Assembly: GCF_003595175.1 (NCBI RefSeq)
Contig: NZ_CP032419.1
Coordinates: 3,596,001-3,660,000, forward strand
DNA from: Pseudomonas cavernae
GTDB lineage: Bacteria; Pseudomonadota; Gammaproteobacteria; Pseudomonadales; Pseudomonadaceae
Direction: 5' to 3'
DNA: 64,000 nucleotides
The notes beneath the pieces were generated by a model. The model had not been told where the DNA came from, made no database searches, and saw only the letters and a list, made by a program, of their open reading frames with translations. The position numbers and the translations under genes were made by a program. Positions 40,820-49,717 of this stretch are shown in pieces (positions within the stretch are counted from its first letter, which is position 1; each line of letters starts with the position of its first letter).

Positions 40820-40904
40820 GTAGGATGGGTTGAGCTTGCGATACCCATCTTCCGCTACCCGATTGAGCGTTCGTTGGGTATCGCCGCGCTCAACGCCAAC
40901 CTAC
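40820..40904. repeat. REP-like palindrome, GTAGGATGGGTTGAGC family
   Basis: GTAGGATGGGTTGAGCTTGC at the left pairs with GCCGCGCTCAACGCCAACCTAC at the right, with mismatches. Other copies: 32571-32641, 42220-42289, 53219-53327. Confidence 0.8.
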
Positions 40905-40922
40905 AGGCTGAACAGCGCCACC

Positions 40923-41912
40923 CTACAACTGCGCCAACCCCACCGGCCGCCGGTGCGCCCTCAGGTAGGGCAGCACCGCGGCCAACAGCGGCTCCTTGAA
41001 CGCCTCCTGGAAGCGATGGGCCAGGCCGGGGATCAGCTTCAGCTCGCTGCCCTGGATATGGGCGGCGACATGCACGCCGTGCATCACCGGCAACAGCGGG
41101 TCGGCGGTGCCGTGCACCACCAGGGTCGGCACGCGCAGACGGTTGAGCAGGTCGACGCGACTCGGCTCGGCGAGGATGGCGAGGATCTGCCGCTGGGCGC
41201 CTTGCGGGTTGAAGGCACGGTCGTAGGCCACTTGCGCCTGCTGCAGCAACTGCGCGCGGTCGTCGTGGACCGCCGGGCTGCCAAGCGCGGCGAGCAGGTC
41301 GGCCTGCTGTTCGATGGCCACCTGGCGATTGGGCGCCTCGCGCTGGGCCAGCAAATCCAACAGCGCCGGGCTGGGCGCCGGCAGGCCCTGGGCGCCGGAG
41401 CTGGTCATCAGCAGGGTCAGGCTCAGCACCCGCGCGGGCGCGAGATCGGCCATGTGCTGAGCGATCATCCCGCCCATGCTGGCGCCGAGCACGTGGAAAC
41501 GCCGGACGCCGAGGCGGTCCATCAGGCCCAGGGCATCACCGGCCATGTCGCGCAGGCGGTAAGGCGCCGTCACGCTCAGACCGAATTTGTAGCGCAGCGC
41601 CGCGTAGCTCAGGTTGGACACGGGGGGTTGCTGCGCCCAGGTCGACAGGCCGACGTCGCGGTTGTCGAAGCGGATCACCCGGAAGCCCTGCTGACACAGG
41701 CGGGCGACCACCTCGTCGGGCCAGTGGATCAACTGCCCGCCTAGGCCCATCACCAGCAGCAGCGCCGGGTCGCTGGCGCGACCGATGCTCTGGTAGGCCA
41801 GGCGCACCTCGCCAACCTCGGCCAATTCGGTCGGCACCGCGACATCGCAGCGATTTGCCGCCCAAGACGGCCAGCCGCACAGAAGTGCGAGCCCGAACAA
41901 TAACGCACGCAT
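40923..41912 (-). CDS. Secreted or periplasmic alpha/beta-hydrolase
   Basis: A 329-residue alpha/beta-hydrolase with a signal peptide ([17 protein letters not shown]). The nucleophile elbow is GASMGG near residue 144, the Asp is probably in HGTADPLLP near 271, and the His in IPGLAHRF near 297. The oxyanion region is [13 protein letters not shown]. Sequence resembles the alpha/beta hydrolases of broad esterase type; the substrate is unknown. The stop codon abuts a repeat end (CCACCCTAC). Confidence 0.82.
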   Translation of the reverse strand: MRALLFGLALLCGWPSWAANRCDVAVPTELAEVGEVRLAYQSIGRASDPALLLVMGLGGQLIHWPDEVVARLCQQGFRVIRFDNRDVGLSTWAQQPPVSNLSYAALRYKFGLSVTAPYRLRDMAGDALGLMDRLGVRRFHVLGASMGGMIAQHMADLAPARVLSLTLLMTSSGAQGLPAPSPALLDLLAQREAPNRQVAIEQQADLLAALGSPAVHDDRAQLLQQAQVAYDRAFNPQGAQRQILAILAEPSRVDLLNRLRVPTLVVHGTADPLLPVMHGVHVAAHIQGSELKLIPGLAHRFQEAFKEPLLAAVLPYLRAHRRPVGLAQL

Positions 41913-41919
41913 AAAACAC

Positions 41920-42289
41920 CAAAACGCAGAACCCCATCAGAGCGCGATTGTGCGGATGTTTGTTCGAGCGCACTGCCACAGAACCATGACAATTTGATGA
42001 AGAATGCCAAGCGGTCGATCTTGGCTTGAAGGCTTTGATTGTTCCCACGCTCCAGCGTGGGAACGATCATGAATCGCCCTCTCCCCCGTCCCCTCTCCCG
42101 TAAACAGGAGAGGGGAGCATTTGCCGGCAGCTCATAAGTCCTGGTGGGGCTTGGAGCCGCTGGTAACTCCCTCTCCCATTCATGGGAGAGGGCTGGGGAG
42201 AGGGGCTTCCTTCAGTCTCGTAGGATGGGTTGAGCCTGCGATACCCATCACCTCGCTCGATGGGTATCGCTGCGCTCAACCCATCCTAC
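41920..42289. repeat. Intergenic repeat cluster, hydrolase to metE
   Basis: No gene seen in 373 bp. Contents: GTTCCCACGctccaGCGTGGGAAC hairpin (42041-42064), two CTCTCCC/GGGAGAG hairpin stretches (42080-42117 and 42167-42207), and the palindrome GTAGGATGGGTTGAGC...GCTCAACCCATCCTAC (42220-42289). The last supplies the metE stop codon. Confidence 0.85.
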
Positions 42290-44574
42290 GCCAGCTGCCT
42301 GCGCAGCTGCCGCGCCGCCGCCACCATGTTGACTAGCGCCGCCTCGGTCTCCGGCCAGCCACGGGTCTTCAGGCCGCAGTCGGGGTTGACCCACAGGCGC
42401 TCGGCGGGGATGCGCCGCGCCGCCTTGTTCAGCAGCTTGATCATCTCGGCGCTGTCCGGCACCCGCGGCGAGTGGATGTCGTAGACGCCCGGGCCGATCT
42501 CGTTGGGGTACTCAAAGGCCTCGAAGGCGTCCAGCAGCTCCATGTCCGAGCGCGAGGTCTCGATGGTGATGACGTCGGCATCCATGGCGGCGATCGCCTC
42601 GATCACGTCGTTGAACTCGCTGTAGCACATGTGCGTGTGGATCTGCGTCTCGTCACGCACGCCAGAGGCGCACAGGCGGAACGCCTCGGTGGCCCAGTCC
42701 AGATAGTGCTGCCAGTTCGCCCGGCGCAGCGGCAGGCCTTCGCGGAAGGCCGCCTCGTCGATCTGCACGATCCTGATCCCGCCCGCTTCCAGGTCCACCA
42801 CCTCGTCGCGGATCGCCAGCGCCAGCTGGCGCGCCTGCACCTCGCGGCTGACGTCCTCGCGCGGGAAGGACCACATCAGCATGGTCACCGGGCCGGTGAG
42901 CATGCCCTTCATCACCTTGCCGGTGAGGCTCTGGGCGTAGCGGATCCAGTCCACCGTCATCGCCTTGGGCCGGCTCAGATCGCCGTAGATCACCGCCGGC
43001 TTGACGCAGCGCGAACCGTAGCTCTGCACCCAGCCGAAACGGGTGAACAGGTAGCCGTCCAGCTGCTCGGCGAAATACTCGACCATGTCGTTGCGTTCGG
43101 CCTCGCCGTGCACCAGCACGTCCAGGCCGAGGCGCTCCTGCACTTCCACGGCGTGGCGGATCTCCGCGTGCATCGCCTCGGTGTACTCGGCCGCCGACAG
43201 CTTGCCCTGCTTGAAGGATTGCCGCGCCAGACGGATCGCCGCGGTCTGCGGGAAGGAGCCGATGGTGGTGGTGGGGAACGCCGGCAGATGCAGGCGCGCA
43301 CGCTGTTGTTCGATGCGCTGGGCGAAGGGCGACTGGCGCTGGCTGTCCTGCGCCTTGACCGCCGCCAGGCGCGCCTGCACCGCGGGCTTGTGGATGCGCG
43401 GCGAGGCGGCACGGCCGGCCTGCACCGCGCGGCTCGCGGCCAGGGCGGCCTGCACCGCGGCGCTGTGCGGGTCGTTGAGCGCGGCACCGAGCACGGCGAC
43501 TTCGCCGCACTTCTGCACGGCGAACGCCAGCCAGCTCTTCAGCTCGGTATCCAATTGGTCTTCGCGGGCCAGGTCGACCGGGCTGTGCAGCAGCGAGCAG
43601 GACGGCGCCACCCACAGGTTGGCGCCGAAGCGTGCCTGCGCCTCGCGCAGTTGCGCCAGGGCCTGGTCGAGATCGCAGCGCCACACGTTGCGGCCGTTGA
43701 CCACGCCGAGCGACAGCACCTTGTAGCTGGGCAGACGGTCGAGCAGCAGCGGCAACTGCTCCGGTGCGCGCACCAGATCCACATGCAGGCCATCCACCGG
43801 CAGGCCGACGGCCAGGCCGAGGTTGTCCTCCAGACCGCCGAAATAGGTGGCCACCAGCTTCTTCAGCGGCGCGTACTGCAACAGGTGGTAGGCCCGCTCG
43901 AAGGCGTTCTTCCAGGCCTGCGGCAAGTCGAGGGCGAGGATCGGCTCGTCGATCTGCACCCACTCGACGCCCTGGGCGGCCAGGCGGCCGAGGATTTCGC
44001 CGTAGATCGGCAGCAGGCGTTCGAGCAGGTCGAGCTTGTCGAAGGCATCGCCCTTGGCCTTGCCCAGCCACAGGTAGGTCAGCGGGCCGATCAGCACCGG
44101 CTTGACCTTATGGCCCAGCTCGCGCGCCTCGGCGACTTCCTCGAACAGCTGCTCCCAGCTCAGCTGGAAGCGCTGGTCGGCGCTGAACTCGGGGACCAGG
44201 TAGTGGTAGTTGGTGTCGAACCACTTGGTCATCTCTTGCGCATGCGCACCACCGCAGCAGCTGCTGGTGACGCCACGCGCCATCCCGAACAGGGTGTCGA
44301 GGGTCGGCTTGCCGCTGTGCGGGCGAAAGCGTTCGGGGATCACGCCGAAGGTCAGCGAGTGGGTCAGCACCTGGTCGTACCAGGCGAAGTCGCCGACCGG
44401 CAGCAGCTCGATGCCGGCGTCCTTCTGCACCTGCCAGTGCGCGGCCCGCAGCTGGCGACCGACGGCGCGCAGGCCGGCCTCGTCGAGGGTGCCTTTCCAA
44501 TAGGCTTCCAGGGCCTTCTTCAGCTCGCGGTCGCGACCGATACGGGGGAAACCAAGGTTATGGGCCAAGGCCAT
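42286..44574 (-). CDS. metE: Cobalamin-independent methionine synthase
   Basis: A 762-residue MetE that transfers a methyl group from methyltetrahydrofolate polyglutamate to homocysteine. The start [19 protein letters not shown] at 44574 is standard. Zinc ligands appear in HTHMCYSEF (His, Cys), the following Glu region and PDCGLKTRG (Cys). [12 protein letters not shown] marks the catalytic C-terminal barrel. It is divergent from metR. The TAG stop (42288-42286) lies in the end of a REP-like palindrome. Confidence 0.96.
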   Translation of the reverse strand: MALAHNLGFPRIGRDRELKKALEAYWKGTLDEAGLRAVGRQLRAAHWQVQKDAGIELLPVGDFAWYDQVLTHSLTFGVIPERFRPHSGKPTLDTLFGMARGVTSSCCGGAHAQEMTKWFDTNYHYLVPEFSADQRFQLSWEQLFEEVAEARELGHKVKPVLIGPLTYLWLGKAKGDAFDKLDLLERLLPIYGEILGRLAAQGVEWVQIDEPILALDLPQAWKNAFERAYHLLQYAPLKKLVATYFGGLEDNLGLAVGLPVDGLHVDLVRAPEQLPLLLDRLPSYKVLSLGVVNGRNVWRCDLDQALAQLREAQARFGANLWVAPSCSLLHSPVDLAREDQLDTELKSWLAFAVQKCGEVAVLGAALNDPHSAAVQAALAASRAVQAGRAASPRIHKPAVQARLAAVKAQDSQRQSPFAQRIEQQRARLHLPAFPTTTIGSFPQTAAIRLARQSFKQGKLSAAEYTEAMHAEIRHAVEVQERLGLDVLVHGEAERNDMVEYFAEQLDGYLFTRFGWVQSYGSRCVKPAVIYGDLSRPKAMTVDWIRYAQSLTGKVMKGMLTGPVTMLMWSFPREDVSREVQARQLALAIRDEVVDLEAGGIRIVQIDEAAFREGLPLRRANWQHYLDWATEAFRLCASGVRDETQIHTHMCYSEFNDVIEAIAAMDADVITIETSRSDMELLDAFEAFEYPNEIGPGVYDIHSPRVPDSAEMIKLLNKAARRIPAERLWVNPDCGLKTRGWPETEAALVNMVAAARQLRRQLA

Positions 44575-44628
44575 GACAGAACACCTCCATGCGATTGATG
44601 GGGTGCATTGTCGACAGCCAGGCCTGCA

Positions 44629-44641
44629 TGAGACAAACTCA
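44629..44641. promoter_or_regulatory. Candidate MetR site in the metE-metR gap
   Basis: TGAGACAAACTCA is a perfect 4-base inverted repeat with 5-base spacing, close to the TGAA-N5-TTCA consensus for MetR and 55 bases before metE. Confidence 0.55.
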
Positions 44642-44681
44642 ACATACTCTTGTTGATCGCAAGATTTTCTCATGATCAACC

Positions 44682-44763
44682 GTAGGGTGGATGACGCTCC
44701 GCTCATCCACCGACAACCACGCACAGCCCCATTGGTGGATGGATAAAGCGTCATCCACCCTAC
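44682..44763. repeat. REP-like palindrome, GTAGGGTGGATGACGC family
   Basis: GTAGGGTGGATGACGCTCC at the left pairs with AGCGTCATCCACCCTAC at the right. It lies between the MetR site candidate and the metR start, so it is in the metR leader or promoter. Confidence 0.8.
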
Positions 44764-44779
44764 AAAAGCCGAGGCCCCC

Positions 44780-45700
44780 ATGCTGGAAATCCGCCACCTG
44801 AAAACCCTGCATGCCCTGCGCGAGGCCGACAGCCTGGTGGAAGCCGCCGAGCGTCTGCACCTGACCCAGTCGGCGCTCTCGCACCAGTTCAAGGAACTGG
44901 AAGAACGCCTGGGCATGCCGCTGTTCGTGCGCAAGACCAAGCCGGTGCGTTTCAGCAGCGCCGGCCTGCGCCTGCTGCAGCTGGCCGACAGCCTGCTGCC
45001 ACAGTTGCGCGCCGCCGAGCGCGACATGGCGCGCCTGGCCGGCGGCACGGCAGGTAGGCTGCACATGGCCATCGAATGCCACAGCTGCTTCCAGTGGCTG
45101 ATGCCGACCATCGACCAGTTTCGCGACTCCTGGCCGGAAGTCGAGCTGGATCTCGCCTCGGGCTTCTCCTTCGCCCCGCTGCCGGCCCTGGCGCGCGGCG
45201 ACCTCGACCTGGTGGTGACCTCCGACCCCGTCGAGCTGCCCGGCATCACCTACGTGCCGCTGTTCACCTACGAGGCGCTGCTCGCCGTGGCCAACCAGCA
45301 CCCGCTGGCGAGCAAGCCGTATATCCAGCCGGAGGACCTGGCCGGCGAGACGCTGATCACCTACCCGGTGGAGCGCGACCGCCTGGACATCTTCACCCGC
45401 TTCCTCGAACCGGCCGACGTCGAACCGGCGCAGGTGCGCACCGCTGAGCTGACGGTGATGATGATGCAGCTGGTGGCCAGCGGCCGCGGCGTCTGCGGCC
45501 TGCCTAACTGGGCCATGCACGAGTACAGCGCGCGCGGCTACGTGACGGCCAAGAAACTCGGCAGCAAGGGCCTGTACGCCACCCTCTACGCGGCGATCCG
45601 CGCCGACATGCTGGATGCGCCGTTCATGCGCGACTTCCTGCTGACTGCCAAGGACACTTCGTTCGCCACCCTGGAAGGGGTCAGTGCGGCGCGAGGCTGA
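44780..45700 (+). CDS. metR: LysR-type activator of methionine genes
   Basis: A 306-residue LTTR. The HTH at residues 3-60 ([42 protein letters not shown] region) and the effector domain ([18 protein letters not shown]) match MetR, which senses homocysteine. Divergence from metE confirms. A second, diverged copy of the C-terminal 27 codons lies 1.1 kb downstream at 46772-46912. Confidence 0.93.
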   Translation: MLEIRHLKTLHALREADSLVEAAERLHLTQSALSHQFKELEERLGMPLFVRKTKPVRFSSAGLRLLQLADSLLPQLRAAERDMARLAGGTAGRLHMAIECHSCFQWLMPTIDQFRDSWPEVELDLASGFSFAPLPALARGDLDLVVTSDPVELPGITYVPLFTYEALLAVANQHPLASKPYIQPEDLAGETLITYPVERDRLDIFTRFLEPADVEPAQVRTAELTVMMMQLVASGRGVCGLPNWAMHEYSARGYVTAKKLGSKGLYATLYAAIRADMLDAPFMRDFLLTAKDTSFATLEGVSAARG

Positions 45701-45784
45701 CCCCCCCCGGCCGTGCAACATGCGGCTCAACGCGCAGGAAAATACTTCGGATGGCCGCCGGTTACCCTTGGCGGCTATTTCGAT

Positions 45785-46528
45785 TTAAATTTTCACACAG
45801 ACAAATATGCCGTTCCCCGACACTTTGTCCCAAGGCACTATCTTTTCGTAGTCATGTTCAAAAACATGCACTTCGAAATAGGGCTGCAACAACTCTTGCA
45901 ACTCAGCAAAGTCGACAGCCACCATGGGATGCTCATCCTCCCATGACTGTTTAACATCCAGAGTGGTTTTCTCGATGCTCAGCCTCAGTGACTGCTTATC
46001 GCCATGACCGCAGTAGTTCCATCCAGAGCTGAATGTAAATTGGCTGCCGTCATGCTCCACGATATGTCGCGCGAATGAATTGTTATCTATCTTATGTTTA
46101 TCCACCGCATTGAAGCAGAACACACCATCGACTTTTAGCGCCTTATGGACGCTGGCGATGCACGCTTTCAACCTGTCAATTGCGCCACTGTAATGAATCG
46201 AGTACAGGAAACAGGTGATCAGATCGACGGGTTCATCCACTTTAAAAGCACACATATCCTGAAGGGTAAATTGTGCTTCAGGGCAACGCAGTCTAGCCAT
46301 GTCCAGCATGGGCTGATTAATGTCCAGCCCGCTACTGTTGTAGCCAAAATCGATGAAGTGCCGAACATGCGGACCGGTGCCACAGGCCAAATCGAGATGA
46401 TCCTTTCCTGTACTACCGAAAATCTGATGAAGCCTACGCACACTATTGCTTTGCGCCTGGTAGTCGATGTCAGCACACATTAAATCGTAATAGCCGGACA
46501 AATCGGTATATAAAGCATTGGTGGACAT
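45785..46528 (-). CDS. Class I SAM-dependent methyltransferase, AT-rich, probably acquired
   Basis: A 247-residue methyltransferase. Motif I is DLACGTGPHVRHF near residue 45, motif II NSSGLDINQPMLD, then LITCFLYSIHYS. The substrate is unknown. Codon use and base composition are visibly more AT-rich than neighbours (AAT, AAA, TTA codons common), as is the 130-bp region upstream. It lies between metR and a second metR tail, so it probably entered by transfer. Confidence 0.85.
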   Translation of the reverse strand: MSTNALYTDLSGYYDLMCADIDYQAQSNSVRRLHQIFGSTGKDHLDLACGTGPHVRHFIDFGYNSSGLDINQPMLDMARLRCPEAQFTLQDMCAFKVDEPVDLITCFLYSIHYSGAIDRLKACIASVHKALKVDGVFCFNAVDKHKIDNNSFARHIVEHDGSQFTFSSGWNYCGHGDKQSLRLSIEKTTLDVKQSWEDEHPMVAVDFAELQELLQPYFEVHVFEHDYEKIVPWDKVSGNGIFVCVKI

Positions 46529-46771
46529 AATAACCTAGCAATCTAAACGAAAATTTCGATAAATTTTAATATAGCAGGCAACTGTGCTTACGAAGTATAT
46601 AAGACAAACATAAAGAACATGTGTGCGCTACATGACCCTACTAGAAAGCAATGAGCAATAGTGTACAGAGACAGTCTTCACCTGACACCGCCCCAAGAGT
46701 TCACGCATCCCCGAAGTCTGTCCAGAGCAATGTTGTTGATGATGCGATGCGGCGAGCTGCCCGCCGGGATT

Positions 46772-46912
46772 AGCGCCGATATGCTCGACGCGCCGTTCAT
46801 GCGCGACTTCCTGCTGACCGCCAAGGACACCTCGTTTGCCACGCTGGAGGGGACGGCGCGGCGCGCGGGTGAACAGTATCTGGATATGGACAACCTGGTA
46901 GCAAAACGCTAG
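46772..46912 (+). pseudogene. Diverged 3' fragment of a second metR
   Basis: Encodes [18 protein letters not shown] followed by TSFATLEG, then a tail TARRAGEQYLDMDNLVAKR. The first 27 codons match the end of metR with nine base differences, eight of them synonymous third positions. That pattern indicates a functional metR from another lineage, not a recent duplication of the local gene. No start or N-terminal part is present. Confidence 0.8.
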
Positions 46913-47052
46913 CGTCGGTGACAAGTCGCCGAGCCAAATCCGGCGGCTTGGGCTTGCCGTCCTCCCCGTCGCCTTTATCCCCCCGCCTGTCGCGTTCGCT
47001 GCGACCGCCGGCAGGCCAGACAAGGATTTACCAGACGACAAGGAGGGTTATA

Positions 47053-47090
47053 CGACATGATTGTTGCGTTTGAACGCGACAGTCATGTCG
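47053..47090. promoter_or_regulatory. Loop-free 38-bp palindrome upstream of the HEPN-motif gene
   Basis: CGACATGATTGTTGCGTT and AACGCGACAGTCATGTCG are inverted repeats matching at 16 of 18 positions with a two-base centre. It is 55 bases before the gene at 47145. It could be an operator or a recombination-related structure. Confidence 0.5.
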
Positions 47091-47144
47091 CCTAATAGTA
47101 GCTAGGCACCCGACCAACACCTCGCCATACATAGGAGACTCGCA

Positions 47145-47861
47145 ATGAAAGTAAGTCTCTCTTGCCCAGAGTGCATGAGGCTCAAGGAGGAGCTATTGAC
47201 CTTCATGGCGGAACTACGCTTCAAGAACGACTGCACCTACGAGCTTAAATGCCCAAATGGGCACGAGTTCAAGGCGAACATCCTGTACCACGAGTTCCAG
47301 AAGCTGTTTGAGATCGGAGTGACTTCGCTCGCTGATGAGTACTACCGGGAGGCGGTATGCGCATTTGCGGCGAGCTATGAGCGCTTTATGGAGCTATTCG
47401 TTCGCGTCGCCCTGCGGTCGCACTCGGTAGATGCTTCTCTAGAAGTACTCATTTGGAAAAAGGTGGCGCGTCAATCAGAGCGACAGCTCGGGGCGTTTCT
47501 GCTTTTGTACTCACTTGAGTTCAAGGCAGAGCCCCAGACGCTGCCCGACGATCTAGTCAACCTGCGGAACAAAACCATTCATCAGGGGTACTTTCCAACC
47601 AAGGAAGAAAGCATCAAGTACGGCAAAGAAGTACTTGGACGAATCCGAGAGGCTATTTCTCGCCTCTATGCTTCTGACAGACACCGCGACGCCTTCATCC
47701 GATCCATCAACGATCAAGGGGACTTTTCGGACAGCGGCTTATGGATGACTTTCTACGCATACTCGCTGATCGGAACCAACAGACCGCCAGAACAAGACAC
47801 AAAAAGCTTCAAGGAGATGCTTGAGGACGCTTCTAAGGCTAGAGCCACTGCGCAAGGCTAA
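47145..47861 (+). CDS. Zinc-ribbon plus HEPN-motif protein on an integron-type cassette
   Basis: A 238-residue protein I do not recognise as a named family. Residues 1-45 hold a possible zinc ribbon (CPEC...KCPNGHEF). The rest is helical, with FEIGVTSLADEYYREAVCAFAASYE near 60-85 and the motif LRNKTIHQG near 142-150. R-N-x3-H fits the R-x4-6-H motif of HEPN ribonucleases found in toxin and defence systems. GGAG lies 7 bases before ATG. Composition is less GC-rich than neighbours. An attC-like site begins 15 bases after the stop, so it is probably a mobile gene cassette. Confidence 0.75.
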   Translation: MKVSLSCPECMRLKEELLTFMAELRFKNDCTYELKCPNGHEFKANILYHEFQKLFEIGVTSLADEYYREAVCAFAASYERFMELFVRVALRSHSVDASLEVLIWKKVARQSERQLGAFLLLYSLEFKAEPQTLPDDLVNLRNKTIHQGYFPTKEESIKYGKEVLGRIREAISRLYASDRHRDAFIRSINDQGDFSDSGLWMTFYAYSLIGTNRPPEQDTKSFKEMLEDASKARATAQG

Positions 47862-47876
47862 GAATCGTGCGCGGAC

Positions 47877-47953
47877 GCCTAGCAAGTGGTTCAAGACGCT
47901 CGCTTCGCTCACTCGGGACTGCGTTCCGCGGCCCCTTAACCTAAACGTTACCC
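47877..47953. other. attC-like integron recombination site (77 bp)
   Basis: The R''-like core GCCTAGC (47877-47883) and R'-like core GTTACCC (47947-47953) enclose L-like boxes TGGTTCAAG and CTTAACCTAAAC, which pair with one extra base as in true attC sites. Between them is a GC-rich variable part with CGCTCGCTTCGCTCACTCGG. R'' has GC instead of AAC at its end and R' has CCC for RRY, so it is degenerate. No integrase gene or second attC is visible. Confidence 0.65.
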
Positions 47954-48095
47954 ACAAACATAATCCGCCTCACCAATCGGCTGCTTTACTGCGCCTACAA
48001 AGTACCCCACCGCAACTGATCCCGCCCCCCTTCGCTGGCCGCCCTGCCCCACACGGTTTAGGCTCTAACCGGCCGATGTCCGGCAAGGAGCCGCC

Positions 48096-49703
48096 ATGTC
48101 CCTGCTCAGCCGCTACGCCTTCTTCGCCTGCTGCCTGTTGTTCACGCTGCTCAGCCTGCCGTTTCTCGGCGCCCACGAGTGGCTGTGGCCGCTGACGCTG
48201 CTGAGCGGCGTGCTCAGCCTGGTCGGCGTCAACGATCTGTTGCAGACGCGCCAGGCGGTGCGGCGCAACTATCCGATCCTCGGCAACATCCGTTACCTGG
48301 TGGAGGGCATTCGCCCGGAGATCCGCCAGTACCTGCTGGAGGCGGACGGCGACATGCTGCCGTTCTCCCGCGCGCAGCGGTCGCTGGTGTATGCGCGGGC
48401 GAAGAACGAAAGCGCCGACAAGCCGTTCGGAACCCTCACCGACGTGTACCAGAACGGTTTCGAGTTCATCGGCCACTCGCTGCTGCCGGCCGATCACGCC
48501 GACCCGAGCAGCTTTCGCGTGACCATCGGCGGGCCGCAGTGCAAGCAGCCCTACTCAGCCTCGGTGTTCAACATCTCGGCGATGAGTTTCGGCTCGCTCA
48601 GCGCCAACGCGATCCGCGCGCTGAACCAGGGCGCCCAGCTCGGCGGCTTCTACCACGACACCGGTGAGGGCAGCATCAGCCCCTACCACCGCGAGCACGG
48701 CGGCGATCTGGTCTGGGAGCTGGGCAGCGGCTACTTCGGCTGCCGCACGGAGGACGGCCGCTTCGACCCGGCGCGCTTCAGCGAGCAGGCCAGCAACCCT
48801 CAGGTACGGATGATCGAGATCAAGCTGAGCCAGGGCGCCAAACCCGGCCACGGCGGCATCCTGCCCAAGCACAAGGTCACTGCGGAAATCTCCCTGACCC
48901 GCGGCGTGCCAATGGGCCAGGACTGCATCTCGCCGGCACGGCACAGCGAGTTCTCCACGCCGCTCGAGATGCTGCAGTTCATCGCCCGTCTACGCGAGCT
49001 GTCCGGCGGCAAGCCGGTCGGCTTCAAGCTGTGCCTGGGCCATCCGTGGGAGTTCATGGGCATCGCCAAGGCCATGCTGGAGACCGGCATCCTGCCCGAC
49101 TTCATCGTCGTCGACGGCAAGGAAGGCGGCACCGGCGCGGCGCCGCTGGAGTTCACCGATCACATCGGCGTGCCGCTGCGCGAAGGCCTACTGTTCGTGC
49201 ACAACACCCTGGTCGGCATCAACCTGCGCGAGCGGATCAGGCTCGGCGCCAGCGGCAAGATCGTCAGCGCCTTCGACATCGCCAGCGTCATGGCCCTCGG
49301 CGCCGACTGGGCCAACTCGGCGCGCGGCTTCATGTTCGCCATCGGCTGCATCCAGTCGCAGAGCTGCCACACCAACAAGTGCCCGACCGGCGTGGCCACC
49401 CAGGACCCGCTGCGCCAGCGCGCCCTGGTGGTGCCGGACAAGGCCGAGCGGGTGCACAACTTCCACCGCAACACGCTCAAGGCCCTGGCCGAGATGATCG
49501 CCGCCGCCGGCCTCAGTCATCCCGAGCAGATCGAGGCCAAGCACCTGGTGCGGCGCCTGTCGGCCAGCGAGATCAAGCTGTACTCGCAGCTGCACGTGTT
49601 CCTCAAGCCGGGCGAGCTGCTCGGCGGCGAGATCGCCGGCGAGTTCTACCGGCGCATGTGGCACATGGCGCGGGCCGACAGCTTCGAGCCGGCGCCGGTC
49701 TGA
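48096..49703 (+). CDS. FMN-binding glutamate-synthase-like protein
   Basis: A 535-residue protein: N-terminal hydrophobic segments (residues 5-45), then a GltB2-like FMN barrel (NISAMSFGSLSANAIRALN, GEGSISPYHREHGGDLVWELGSGYFG, VDGKEGGTGAAPLEF). A cluster loop-like segment CIQSQSCHTNKCPTGVATQDP carries three cysteines, as for the 3Fe-4S site of glutamate synthase. It lacks the glutaminase domain, so ammonia-dependent or other FMN chemistry is possible. AAGGAG lies 6 bases before ATG. Confidence 0.88.
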   Translation: MSLLSRYAFFACCLLFTLLSLPFLGAHEWLWPLTLLSGVLSLVGVNDLLQTRQAVRRNYPILGNIRYLVEGIRPEIRQYLLEADGDMLPFSRAQRSLVYARAKNESADKPFGTLTDVYQNGFEFIGHSLLPADHADPSSFRVTIGGPQCKQPYSASVFNISAMSFGSLSANAIRALNQGAQLGGFYHDTGEGSISPYHREHGGDLVWELGSGYFGCRTEDGRFDPARFSEQASNPQVRMIEIKLSQGAKPGHGGILPKHKVTAEISLTRGVPMGQDCISPARHSEFSTPLEMLQFIARLRELSGGKPVGFKLCLGHPWEFMGIAKAMLETGILPDFIVVDGKEGGTGAAPLEFTDHIGVPLREGLLFVHNTLVGINLRERIRLGASGKIVSAFDIASVMALGADWANSARGFMFAIGCIQSQSCHTNKCPTGVATQDPLRQRALVVPDKAERVHNFHRNTLKALAEMIAAAGLSHPEQIEAKHLVRRLSASEIKLYSQLHVFLKPGELLGGEIAGEFYRRMWHMARADSFEPAPV

Positions 49704-49717
49704 GGACGGAGTGACAA

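Noticed and set aside
44575..45249. Open frame that would extend metE by about 225 residues
   Set aside because: It is antisense to metR, and MetE normally begins [13 protein letters not shown].
45761..45767. GTTACCC identical to the attC R'-like core at 47947
   Set aside because: It lies in a short GCCGCC/GGCGGC hairpin without an R'' or L boxes, so it is probably coincidence.
46913..47144. A second attC or attI site upstream of the HEPN-motif gene
   Set aside because: GCCTAAT and GTTATAC occur, but not in the paired arrangement required.
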